From NCBI GenBank assembly GCA_031979385.1, contig DALZEF010000012.1:1-64000 (forward strand): a stretch of DNA of 64,000 nucleotides, read 5' to 3'. Of the stretch, positions 1 to 7,456 are shown piece by piece. The DNA is from Timonella sp031979385 (lineage in GTDB: Bacteria > Actinomycetota > Actinomycetes > Actinomycetales > Cellulomonadaceae). The notes under the pieces are model-generated. The model was not told the origin of the DNA. It saw only the letters and a program-made list of their open reading frames with translations, and ran no database searches. A program made the translations under genes and the position numbers. How positions within the stretch are numbered: position 1 is the stretch's first letter; the number at the start of each line of letters is the position of its first letter.

Positions 1-462
1 ACCGGCATACCCCGTGGTGTCGTGCTGACAGATAAAAACATTAGTGGCCCACGCCCACGAAAATCAAACCCACACAACGTGACACCGCACACGTTATCCA
101 CAGCCGGCCGGTCACATGTGCGCAAATCCCTGTGAATACGCCATTCTGCTCTCCAGAAAATACCGGTAACGATGCACTCTGGTGTGTTTTTCTTAAACGC
201 ACGAGCGTATTCATGCACTCTATTTCAACGAAGGTGCACGAATAGGCGCTCTCGTGAGCACCTGTGCGCTGGAGCGATGGCGGACCGGAACCAACTCGTC
301 GCCAATCAAGAATCACAGCACAGCACTACTAGGACAGCCGTAACAACGTCGTGACCGCAAGACAGCAGTGGCGGCGTCAAACCCAAAGACCGCCAAACAA
401 AACTGCCCGGACCACGCCAGCCCACAGGGGCGGCACGGACCGGGCAGCAACGGTTTGGCAGA
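1..462. other. Intergenic region without a supported gene
   Basis: No convincing coding sequence is visible in either strand. The stretch holds a single perfect DnaA-box nonamer (TTATCCACA, 94-102), one copy of the dispersed TTGGCGACGAG core on the minus strand (295-305), and a terminator hairpin at 401-447 that serves the minus-strand genes to its right. One DnaA box alone does not mark an origin. Confidence 0.6.
395..447 (-). terminator. Rho-independent terminator of the pit operon
   Basis: On the minus strand, CTGCCCGG (447-440) pairs with CCGGGCAG (410-403), with further imperfect pairing toward the loop. A T-rich tract (TTTTGTTTGG) follows the stem. It lies just after the stop codon of the small membrane gene that ends at 463, so it closes the two-gene pit operon. 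Confidence 0.7.
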
Positions 463-696
463 TCAGCTATGACCGCCAGCGGCGAGGAAGAACACGCCAG
501 CGATGATCGCGACAATGCAAATGGCAAAGCAGAAGTACGCGACAGCCTTACGTCCAGCGGACGGGGGAACCGACTGACCCGAGTCGGTGCTCTGCGGCGT
601 AAGCATCTTCGTGCCGATCGCATAGAGGGTGGGCAATCCGGCGCCGAGAACGACACCTGCTACTGCCACGTAAATGAGGGCTTCCCAGTTGATCAT
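463..696 (-). CDS. Small membrane protein encoded with Pit
   Basis: A 77-residue protein with two hydrophobic segments (about residues 7-30 and 52-73) joined by a short Ser/Thr/Gln-rich loop. Its ATG overlaps the stop codon of the upstream phosphate transporter gene (ATGA, 693-696), so the two are translationally coupled. Small membrane proteins beside pit genes are common in actinomycetes, but I do not recognise a named family. A role as an accessory subunit of the transporter is inferred only from coupling. The gene is last in its operon and is followed by a clear terminator. Confidence 0.7.
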   Translation of the reverse strand: MINWEALIYVAVAGVVLGAGLPTLYAIGTKMLTPQSTDSGQSVPPSAGRKAVAYFCFAICIVAIIAGVFFLAAGGHS

Positions 697-2027
697 CGAG
701 ACTCACCTGCCTGTGCGGTAACGGACTGTGGCGACGAAGTGGCATCCTCTGCGGATTCAAGCGCGTCTATGGCGGCTCCAACGCCCACCAAAACGTCGAT
801 CTCTGCGGGGTCCTTCGAAGTCGTGACCGCACCAGACTCAATGCTGGCCAGCATGTCAGCGTCGGCAGCGTCCAGAGAGTCAATGCCCTTGTTTGCCCGG
901 TCGCCCGGTACGAGTCCGCCGTCCCAGTCTTCATTGACGTTCTCGGAGTTGACCGGCTTGCGGCGCGCGGTGAGGTACATCCACAGCGAAACGGCAATCA
1001 GGAGCACGAAGACTGCGATGGAGCCGAGTCCACCGCCGATGCCGTCTTGGATCCACATGCACAGTGCGCCAACAAGTCCGGCAGCGGGCAGTGTGACAAC
1101 CCACGCGACGAACATCTTGCGGGCAACACCCCAGCGAACCTCGGCGCCTGGCATACCCACGCCGGAGCCCATGACCGAACCGGTCGCAACGTGCGTAGTG
1201 GACAGGGAGAAGCCGAAGTACGAGGACATGAAGATGACGGCTGCGGAGGATGTTTCAGCGGCCATTCCCTGACGGGAGTCAATCTCCACGAGGCCCTTGC
1301 CAAGCGTGCGGATCACTCGCCAGCCGCCAAGGTAAGTTCCAAGTGCCATGAACAGTGCACACGAGAGAATCACCCAGAACGGAACGCTTGAGTCAGGGGC
1401 GGCCTGTCCACCTGCGATGAGCGCGAGAAGGATGATACCCATCGACTTTTGAGCGTCGTTGGTTCCATGCGCGAGGGACACAAGGGAAGCGGAGCCGATC
1501 TGGCCCCAGCGGAATGCTCGGTCGTTCTGTTCTTTAGACAGGTTGCGAGTTACCCGCGCAACGAGCCAGGTTCCGATTGCGGCGACACCAATCGCGAGGA
1601 TCGGGGCAACGATCGCTGGAACCGCAACCTTGGCGACAACACCGCTCCACACCACACCGTTGGTGCCCACGTACGCGAGCACGGCACCAACGACACCACC
1701 GACGAGGGCGTGTGACGAACTGGAGGGTATTCCGAAGAGCCAGGTGATGAGGTTCCAGACGATTCCACCTACAAGTCCGGCAAGGACGACCTCAAGGGTC
1801 ACTGCGGTGGCATCGACGATTCCCGTGGCGATAGTGGCTGCAACAGCGAGCGACAGAAAAGCACCGACGAGGTTCAAAACCGCGGATAGGGTTACAGCGG
1901 TTTTAGGTTTGAGGGCGCGCGTCGCGATAGACGTGGCCATTGCGTTGCCCGTGTCGTGGAAGCCGTTCGTAAAGTCGAAGGCGAGTGCAGTCATCACGAC
2001 AAGGACGAGTAGGGTCATCTCGTTCAC
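693..2027 (-). CDS. pit: Pit-family inorganic phosphate transporter
   Basis: A 444-residue low-affinity phosphate permease of the PiT family (PF01384), expected to move metal phosphate with protons across the membrane. The family signature DFTNGFHDTGNA is at residues 18-29, and the internal repeat of the fold is seen around FGIPSSSSHALVGG and STTHVATGSVMG. About ten hydrophobic segments are present. Residues 355-444 form an unusually long acidic, Ala/Ser-rich cytoplasmic tail that the second Pit in this window lacks. The gene is coupled to a small membrane protein downstream. A PHO-box-like direct repeat lies 62-79 bases upstream of the start. Confidence 0.93.
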   Translation of the reverse strand: MNEMTLLVLVVMTALAFDFTNGFHDTGNAMATSIATRALKPKTAVTLSAVLNLVGAFLSLAVAATIATGIVDATAVTLEVVLAGLVGGIVWNLITWLFGIPSSSSHALVGGVVGAVLAYVGTNGVVWSGVVAKVAVPAIVAPILAIGVAAIGTWLVARVTRNLSKEQNDRAFRWGQIGSASLVSLAHGTNDAQKSMGIILLALIAGGQAAPDSSVPFWVILSCALFMALGTYLGGWRVIRTLGKGLVEIDSRQGMAAETSSAAVIFMSSYFGFSLSTTHVATGSVMGSGVGMPGAEVRWGVARKMFVAWVVTLPAAGLVGALCMWIQDGIGGGLGSIAVFVLLIAVSLWMYLTARRKPVNSENVNEDWDGGLVPGDRANKGIDSLDAADADMLASIESGAVTTSKDPAEIDVLVGVGAAIDALESAEDATSSPQSVTAQAGESR

Positions 2028-2088
2028 GTTTCCATGGTGAACGTTAATTTCGCTCTAGGTAACCAAGTTTAGAAACCTTTCTGTGGTT

Positions 2089-2106
2089 GTTAACCTTTTG
2101 TTCATC
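2089..2106. promoter_or_regulatory. PHO-box-like direct repeat upstream of pit
   Basis: GTTAACC (2089-2095) and GTTCATC (2100-2106) are separated by four bases, giving the 11-bp period of the actinobacterial PhoP box (direct repeats of GTTCACC). The site lies upstream of the divergent pit gene (start 2027). Binding by a PhoP-type regulator is inferred; no such regulator is in the window. Confidence 0.4.
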
Positions 2107-2326
2107 TTGCCCCGGCGCGTTCATCGGAAACGCCGTTCGGCGTGTCTCACAAAGTTAATAAAGGGTGACGTGGACCACTGATTTTGCAGCCTGCGGCGCT
2201 GGTGTTCCGGTTTGTGTGGGCGCGCGTGCAGGCAAGTACCTATTGCCGACGGGTCGGTCACCTTCCAGCGCAGGTCACGTCCATGCGCGTCACTGACCAG
2301 ACCCCATAACTGGCACAATTGTCTGA

Positions 2327-5023
2327 GTGAAACAGTCCGATGAACTCCTGAACATTCTGACGGCCGGTGGCCGCCGTGCGGACCGGTTGCGCCATGTGCA
2401 CCACATTCCGGCACGTGAGGGAGTGTCGGGCGAGTGGCCCGATTGGGTTCTCCCCGAGTTGCGGACTGGGCTGGAAGCTCGCGGTGCGGGCAAGCCGTGG
2501 CTGCATCAGGTTCAGGCTGCGAGTTTGGCGTGGACCGGTACGCACGTCGCGCTCGCTACGTCGACGGGTTCGGGTAAGTCCCTCGCTTACTGGGTGCCTG
2601 CGTTGAGTGCGGTGCGCGGCACGCGCGCGGACATGTCGCGGATCGAGTCGGTTCGCGACCGTGGCACGGTGCTGTACTTCTCTCCCACCAAGGCTCTCGC
2701 GCAGGACCAACTGCATTCCGTGACGCAATTGCTGCGCGAGTCGGGGATGGTGGACGTTACTGTAGACACGTGCGACGGCGATACCCCGTTTGAAGCGCGG
2801 AAGTGGATTCAGGGGCACAGCGATGTGATTCTGACGAACCCGGATTACGTGCACTATTCGATGCTCCCCGGGCACGCTCGCTGGGCGCGGTTCTTCAAGC
2901 GGCTGCGTTACGTCATCATCGATGAGGGGCATGCCTACCGCGGGGTCTTTGGGGCTCACGTTGCGTTGATTATGCGCCGGTTGCGTCGTATCGCACAGTA
3001 TTACCAGGGAGCGGGTCAGGGGCCGACGTTTATTGTCGCCTCGGCGACGACCGCGGAGCCTGCACGTTCTGCGGCTCGGCTGATTGGCGTCGAGGAGTCG
3101 GGGGTCGCGGAGGTCACGCAGGACACGTCCCCTGCAGGCCGGAAGATCTTTGCGCTGTGGCAACCACCGGTTTTGGTTCCGTTTGATAATTCTGGTGACC
3201 CGACTTCGTCCGAAGGGTTGACGCGGGCGTCGCAGCCCGATCCCTTCTGGGATCTTGGGCTCACCGACGCCCCGCTGTCCACGTCACCGCTGTCTGTCTC
3301 ACCAACCAGCGACGACCAGTGGGCTGTGCCCACGGCTTCCCCCGCCACGCAGTCAGCGGATGGTTTTGACGCGCTGACCGGTTCGTCGCCGATTGCCGAC
3401 GATTCCCCCGCCAGTTCTGCGGCTTTCGTTGATGAGGAACTCACCTCGGGTTCGACCTCGGACGGGCGGATCTTTGACGCACCGCCCCCCGATGAGGTGC
3501 GCCGGGCGGCCTCCGCAGAAGCCGCGGACCTGCTGGCCGATCTTGCAGCGCACAGTGCACGCTCGCTGGCGTTCACGCGATCACGGCGCGCAGCGGAATC
3601 CGTGGCCACCCACGCGCAGGAAGAATTAGCCCAGGTCAACGCGAGTTTGCCGGGGAAGGTCGCCGCGTATCGGGGCGGATATCTCCCCGAGGAACGCCGA
3701 GCGCTGGAAACCGCGATTCGCACGGGCGATCTGTTGGCGCTATCCACCACGAACGCGCTCGAGCTCGGCGTGGATATTTCCGGCCTCGATGCGGTGCTCA
3801 TCGTTGGATGGCCGGGAACCCGAGTTTCCGTGTGGCAGCAGGCCGGACGCGCTGGACGGGCCGGAGCCGAAGGGCTCGTCGTGTTTATTGCGCGTGAAGA
3901 CCCACTCGACACCTATCTTGTGCACCACCCCGAGGCAGTGTTTGATGCGCCGATTGAGGCAACCGTTTTCGATCCTCACAACCCGTATGTCCTGGCCGGT
4001 CAACTGTGTACCGCAGCCGCGGAACTTCCACTACGCCCGAGCGAACTCGACATGTTTGGCGGCTCCGTCGCGCTAGGTCTGCTCAACCAACTGACCGAAC
4101 GCGGCACGCTACGCCGCCGCGAACTGGGATGGTATTGGACCCACGAGCAGAATGCCGCAGACTTCACGAGCATCCGCGGAGACGGGGGTCGACCGGTTCA
4201 GGTTGTTGAACGCGAATCGGGCAGGCTGCTGGGAACCGTCGATTCCTCTTCCGCCGACGGTCAAGTACACAACGGAGCAGTCTACGTGCATCAGGGGTCA
4301 ACGTACATCGTTGCCGAATACGATCTGCGCGATTCCGTGGCATTCGTTGACCGTGAAGCCGTCGCCTACACAACCTGGTCACGGGACGTCACCTCGATCG
4401 AGATCACCTCAACCCTGGAAACTACTCGCTGGGACGTAGAGTTGCCCGGTTCTATATCTCCCGCCGGGTCTGCGGCGCATGTTGAGTGGGGTTTCGGGAA
4501 CGTGGATGTGCACGGTCAGGTTGTCTCGTACAACCGACGCCGGATCCCTAGTGGGGAAATCTTGTCGAACGATCCGTTGGACTTGCCCGTACGCACCCTC
4601 AATACCGCTGCCGTGTGGTGGACCGTCTCCGCTGAGTTGCTTGAGGTTGCCGGGCTGGACATGGAGGAAGCGCCCGGCGCCCTGCATGCTGCGGAGCACG
4701 CATCGATTGGTCTACTTCCGCTGCTTGCAACCTGTGACCGCTGGGATCTGGGAGGCGTGTCCACCTCGCTTCACGTAGATACCGAGCGGGCCACGGTGTT
4801 CGTGTATGACGCGTTGGCTGGCGGCGCGGGCTTCGCGGAACGCGGTTTTGGAATGGCTCGTCAGTGGCTGACCGCGACACTTGAGGCTGTGAAGAGTTGT
4901 TCTTGTGCCGCCGGATGCCCCGCATGCGTGCAGTCGCCTAAGTGCGGTAACGGCAACAATCCACTGTCGAAAGATGGCGCGATCCGACTGCTTGAGACGG
5001 TTTTGTTCGGTCAGCCTCAGTAA
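2327..5023 (+). CDS. DEAH-type helicase of the helicase/secretion neighbourhood (DUF1998 C-terminus)
   Basis: An 898-residue superfamily 2 helicase. Walker A is ATSTGSGKS (77-85), motif II is DEGH (199-202), and a second RecA domain carries the helicase C motifs around ALSTTNALELGVDISG. The C-terminus has the DUF1998 cysteine cluster (CSCAAGCPAC, then CVQSPKC). It matches the actinobacterial helicase family named for its position beside Tad-like secretion genes, related to YprA/MrfA repair helicases. About 100 residues between the two RecA domains (roughly 286-385) are Ser/Pro/Asp-rich and low in complexity, which is unusual. The start is GTG without an SD. DNA-repair activity is inferred from relatives. 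Confidence 0.88.
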   Translation: MKQSDELLNILTAGGRRADRLRHVHHIPAREGVSGEWPDWVLPELRTGLEARGAGKPWLHQVQAASLAWTGTHVALATSTGSGKSLAYWVPALSAVRGTRADMSRIESVRDRGTVLYFSPTKALAQDQLHSVTQLLRESGMVDVTVDTCDGDTPFEARKWIQGHSDVILTNPDYVHYSMLPGHARWARFFKRLRYVIIDEGHAYRGVFGAHVALIMRRLRRIAQYYQGAGQGPTFIVASATTAEPARSAARLIGVEESGVAEVTQDTSPAGRKIFALWQPPVLVPFDNSGDPTSSEGLTRASQPDPFWDLGLTDAPLSTSPLSVSPTSDDQWAVPTASPATQSADGFDALTGSSPIADDSPASSAAFVDEELTSGSTSDGRIFDAPPPDEVRRAASAEAADLLADLAAHSARSLAFTRSRRAAESVATHAQEELAQVNASLPGKVAAYRGGYLPEERRALETAIRTGDLLALSTTNALELGVDISGLDAVLIVGWPGTRVSVWQQAGRAGRAGAEGLVVFIAREDPLDTYLVHHPEAVFDAPIEATVFDPHNPYVLAGQLCTAAAELPLRPSELDMFGGSVALGLLNQLTERGTLRRRELGWYWTHEQNAADFTSIRGDGGRPVQVVERESGRLLGTVDSSSADGQVHNGAVYVHQGSTYIVAEYDLRDSVAFVDREAVAYTTWSRDVTSIEITSTLETTRWDVELPGSISPAGSAAHVEWGFGNVDVHGQVVSYNRRRIPSGEILSNDPLDLPVRTLNTAAVWWTVSAELLEVAGLDMEEAPGALHAAEHASIGLLPLLATCDRWDLGGVSTSLHVDTERATVFVYDALAGGAGFAERGFGMARQWLTATLEAVKSCSCAAGCPACVQSPKCGNGNNPLSKDGAIRLLETVLFGQPQ

Positions 5024-5362
5024 CTTCAGCGTGGGATGCTGGGCAGGCTCAACCTAGGCCGGATACCCATGCGACCATGGGTGCTAGCCTCGATGCCGAG
5101 TAGCGGTCAGCGACTTTCGGCTTGAATGTCCCTGAACCAAAAGGATCTGCCAGTCGGTGTTGCGGCTGTGTCGGTGGTGTTGCGGATAGTTTGCGTTACA
5201 TTGCCGACGGGGCCGCAACATCGGTTTGCTTAGCTTGCAAGGAACTCAGCCACACACTTACGGGACCAGATCTCGAAACGAGCCGTATCGTCGGAAATTC
5301 TGATCCATTTCGTCGGGAAATTCTGACCCATTTCGTCGACAGATTGGCGACGAGGAGGCGCG
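5024..5362. other. Intergenic region with short repeats
   Basis: No supported gene. A weak hairpin (5065-5071 with 5076-5082) follows the helicase. Two tandem 22-23 base repeats sit at 5289-5310 and 5311-5333, and a copy of the dispersed TTGGCGACGAG core is at 5344-5354, overlapping the approach to the end of the minus-strand HTH gene. An open frame on the plus strand here has no recognisable protein features. Confidence 0.5.
5289..5339. repeat. Tandem 22/23-bp repeat resembling an IS21-type end
   Basis: Units at 5289-5310 and 5311-5333 differ by one inserted G and one transition, and a third partial unit (CGTCGA) follows. The core AAATTCTGACCCATTT resembles the repeated terminal motifs of IS21-family elements, but no transposase remains nearby. 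The assignment is tentative. Confidence 0.35.
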
Positions 5363-5644
5363 TCAGCCCTGCGGCTCGCCGTATTCGCGGCCCTGTTTTG
5401 CCATCAACATGACCGCACGCTCAGTGACACCCAGCCACTTCGAGATGCGGTACTGGCTAACCTTCAATTCGTCCCGCAGGCGCGCGACCTCGATGTTTCG
5501 GGCACGACGGGCTTCATCTGTGGCCCGCTCCTGCTCAACAAGCTGATGCTGAAGATCCCGCAACGACCGCGGGATCTCCTTTGGGACCTTGTTCTTGGCG
5601 CTCTCGGCAGGTGTTGTCTCGCGAGACTCGGGTTCGGCATTCAC
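5363..5644 (-). CDS. Small helix-turn-helix protein downstream of the aminotransferase
   Basis: A 93-residue basic protein. Residues about 25-55 are charged and likely helical or coiled-coil (SLRDLQHQLVEQERATDEAR). A helix-turn-helix follows at about 57-82 (LRDELKVSQYRISKWLGVTE), where the sequence resembles phage or sigma-like HTH modules. The GTG start is six bases past the aminotransferase stop, so both probably share a transcript. I do not recognise a named family. DNA binding is inferred from the HTH only. A role in regulating the upstream gene is possible but unsupported. Confidence 0.6.
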   Translation of the reverse strand: MNAEPESRETTPAESAKNKVPKEIPRSLRDLQHQLVEQERATDEARRARNIEVARLRDELKVSQYRISKWLGVTERAVMLMAKQGREYGEPQG

Positions 5645-5650
5645 TGCGGT

Positions 5651-6940
5651 TTACTTACCGGCGAGTGCGTGCTCGTAAGCCGCATACAGAACGCAGGTTG
5701 CCACGCCATCCATCGCGTCCTTGACCTCGGTGAGGGTGGGGAAGGACGGGGCGAGACGAATGTTGGTGTTGTCGGGGTCGTTACCGAGCGGGAAGGCCGA
5801 ACCCGCTGCGGTCAGCGAGATTCCCGCTTCCTTCGCCAACTGGACAACGCGCTGCGCAGTTCCTGGAACCACGTCAAGCGAAACGAAGTATCCACCCTCT
5901 GGCGTGGTCCAGTTTGCTACGTCAAGCCCCCCGAGGCGGGTCTCCAAAATCTCAAGGAGAGCATCGAACTTGGGCTTCAGGATGTCCCGGTGCTTTGCCA
6001 TGTGCGTGCGCACGCCCTCGGCATCGCCGAAGAACTTAACGTGTCGCAACTGGTTGACCTTGTCTGGGCCAATCGAGCGCTTGCTCATGTGATTTTGGAA
6101 CCACTGCTGATTCACGTCCGATGCGGCAAGGAACGCGACGCCCGCACCAGCGAACGTGATCTTCGAGGTCGAGGCGACCGCTAGTGGGCGGTTGGGGTTC
6201 CCGGCTTCCCGTGCGAAAGCCACGATGTCGTGCGCCTTGGGCGCTTCCTCGACTAGGGTGTGCACCGCATAGGCGTTGTCCCAAATGATGCGGAAGTCCG
6301 AGGCCGCCGTGGCCATCGACACGAGTTCGCGGGTAACCTCTTCGCTGTAGGTGGTTCCCGTTGGGTTTGAGTAGGTGGGCACACACCAGATGCCCTTGAT
6401 CGCGGGGTCTTCTGCAACGAGTCTCTTGACCACGTCCAGGTCGGGTCCATCCTCGAGCAGGGGAACGGGAATCATGGTGATTCCAAAGGACTCGCAGATC
6501 GCGAAGTGACGATCATAGCCAGGGACTGGGGTGAGTACCTTGATCTCGGCTTCCTTGGACCACGGGCGCGCAGAGTCTGGGGTTCCGTACAGCAGCGAGT
6601 AGACCACGAGATCGTGCATGACCTCAAGGCTTGAGTTACCCAATGCGATCAGGTTGTCGACCTCCACGTTCAACAGTTCCGCGAAGATCTCTCGCAGTTC
6701 GAGCAATCCGGTCAGACCGCCGTAGTTACGGACATCTGTGCCGTTGGCGGAACGAAAATCTCCAGCGGGTAAGTTCAAGAGATCGTTTGAGAGATCCAGT
6801 TGTTCAGCAGCAGGCTTACCTCGCGTCAGGTCGAAGGACAGCCCCTTCCCCTTCAGTTCCTCATAGGCAGATGCTGCCGCTTCAAAGGCCTGCTTCAGTT
6901 CGCTTAAGGAAAGTGAGTCAACTGCACGCTGGGAAGACAT
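5651..6940 (-). CDS. aspT: Aspartate aminotransferase, AspT-like PLP enzyme
   Basis: A 429-residue fold-type I PLP enzyme of the Corynebacterium AspT type (PF12897), which transfers the amino group between aspartate and 2-oxoglutarate. The PLP lysine is K260 in ASTSKITFAGAG, the cofactor-ring aspartate is D221 (WDNAYAVH), and SNPTGT (191-196) supplies the conserved asparagine. The ATG start has an SD (GAGAGG) seven bases upstream. It shares a transcript with the HTH gene that follows. Substrate choice is inferred from family membership; related enzymes in this subgroup can accept other amino acids. Confidence 0.82.
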   Translation of the reverse strand: MSSQRAVDSLSLSELKQAFEAAASAYEELKGKGLSFDLTRGKPAAEQLDLSNDLLNLPAGDFRSANGTDVRNYGGLTGLLELREIFAELLNVEVDNLIALGNSSLEVMHDLVVYSLLYGTPDSARPWSKEAEIKVLTPVPGYDRHFAICESFGITMIPVPLLEDGPDLDVVKRLVAEDPAIKGIWCVPTYSNPTGTTYSEEVTRELVSMATAASDFRIIWDNAYAVHTLVEEAPKAHDIVAFAREAGNPNRPLAVASTSKITFAGAGVAFLAASDVNQQWFQNHMSKRSIGPDKVNQLRHVKFFGDAEGVRTHMAKHRDILKPKFDALLEILETRLGGLDVANWTTPEGGYFVSLDVVPGTAQRVVQLAKEAGISLTAAGSAFPLGNDPDNTNIRLAPSFPTLTEVKDAMDGVATCVLYAAYEHALAGK

Positions 6941-7303
6941 AGTAAACCTCTCGTGGGCGGTGCCTAGATGGTGTCACGACGGCCGCACATGGTCGGCGGA
7001 TCGGGTCTGCTCCCCATCTTATTCACTTAGGCTCACAACCACCTTTCAGGACCCACCACTGAGACGACCAAAGGCGCCACGCATCGCCTTTGGCCGTCAT
7101 CCGCTAAGACTTTGGTCCTTGATGAGAACGCCGTTGAACGAATTGCATGCCGTTACGAGACACACCGATAGCCTCGCGGGCTTTAAGTGGCATGGAAGGC
7201 TGCCTGCCCGGAGTTCTCACCGCAAAAACGAACAAGAAACGGCAAGATTCTCGGGGAGAACTCACCGCGAATCGCAGGCACCTCTTTCTGACACTCTTCG
7301 CCG

Positions 7304-7321
7304 TTGGGACAATGGTCCCAA
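7304..7321. promoter_or_regulatory. DevR/DosR-like palindrome upstream of nrdD
   Basis: TTGGGAC-AATG-GTCCCAA is a perfect seven-base inverted repeat with a four-base spacer. Its core GGGAC-N4-GTCCC (7306-7319) equals the half-sites and spacing of the mycobacterial DosR consensus. The same core recurs before acs and, nearly, before pntA. Confidence 0.5.
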
Positions 7322-7331
7322 TCTTCAAAAA

Positions 7332-7379
7332 ACCCAAGGTGTAGTGTCTCCACAACGACAAGAACACAACATATTGTAT
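7332..7379. promoter_or_regulatory. Tandem NrdR boxes
   Basis: ACACAACATATTGTAT (7364-7379) matches the NrdR consensus ACACAATATATTGTGT at 14 of 16 positions. A weaker copy at 7332-7347 matches 11 of 16. Their centres are 32 bases apart, three helical turns, which is the usual NrdR arrangement. They precede nrdD, a standard NrdR target. Confidence 0.65.
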
Positions 7380-7456
7380 TTATTGCTGTGTTCAACGCGA
7401 CGCTCTCAGTCAGCATTCTCACGTCACATAGCGTTATGAGGGAGAGAAATACCCAG

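Larger units (their letters stand above)
6941..7456. other. Divergent regulatory region between aspT and nrdD
   Basis: About 515 bases without a supported gene. It holds an imperfect hairpin (7063-7076 with 7085-7098), the GGGAC-N4-GTCCC palindrome at 7304-7321, and two NrdR-type boxes at 7332-7347 and 7364-7379 just before the nrdD start. The long leader suggests layered control of anaerobic nucleotide reduction. Confidence 0.6.

Noticed and set aside
94..102. Perfect DnaA box TTATCCACA
   Set aside because: A single nonamer is expected about every 64 kb on both strands by chance. There is no box cluster, AT-rich segment or dnaA/dnaN gene, so it is not called an origin.
469..1272. Long plus-strand frame opposite pit
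   Set aside because: It is the antisense of a clear Pit transporter, with no domain or ribosome site.
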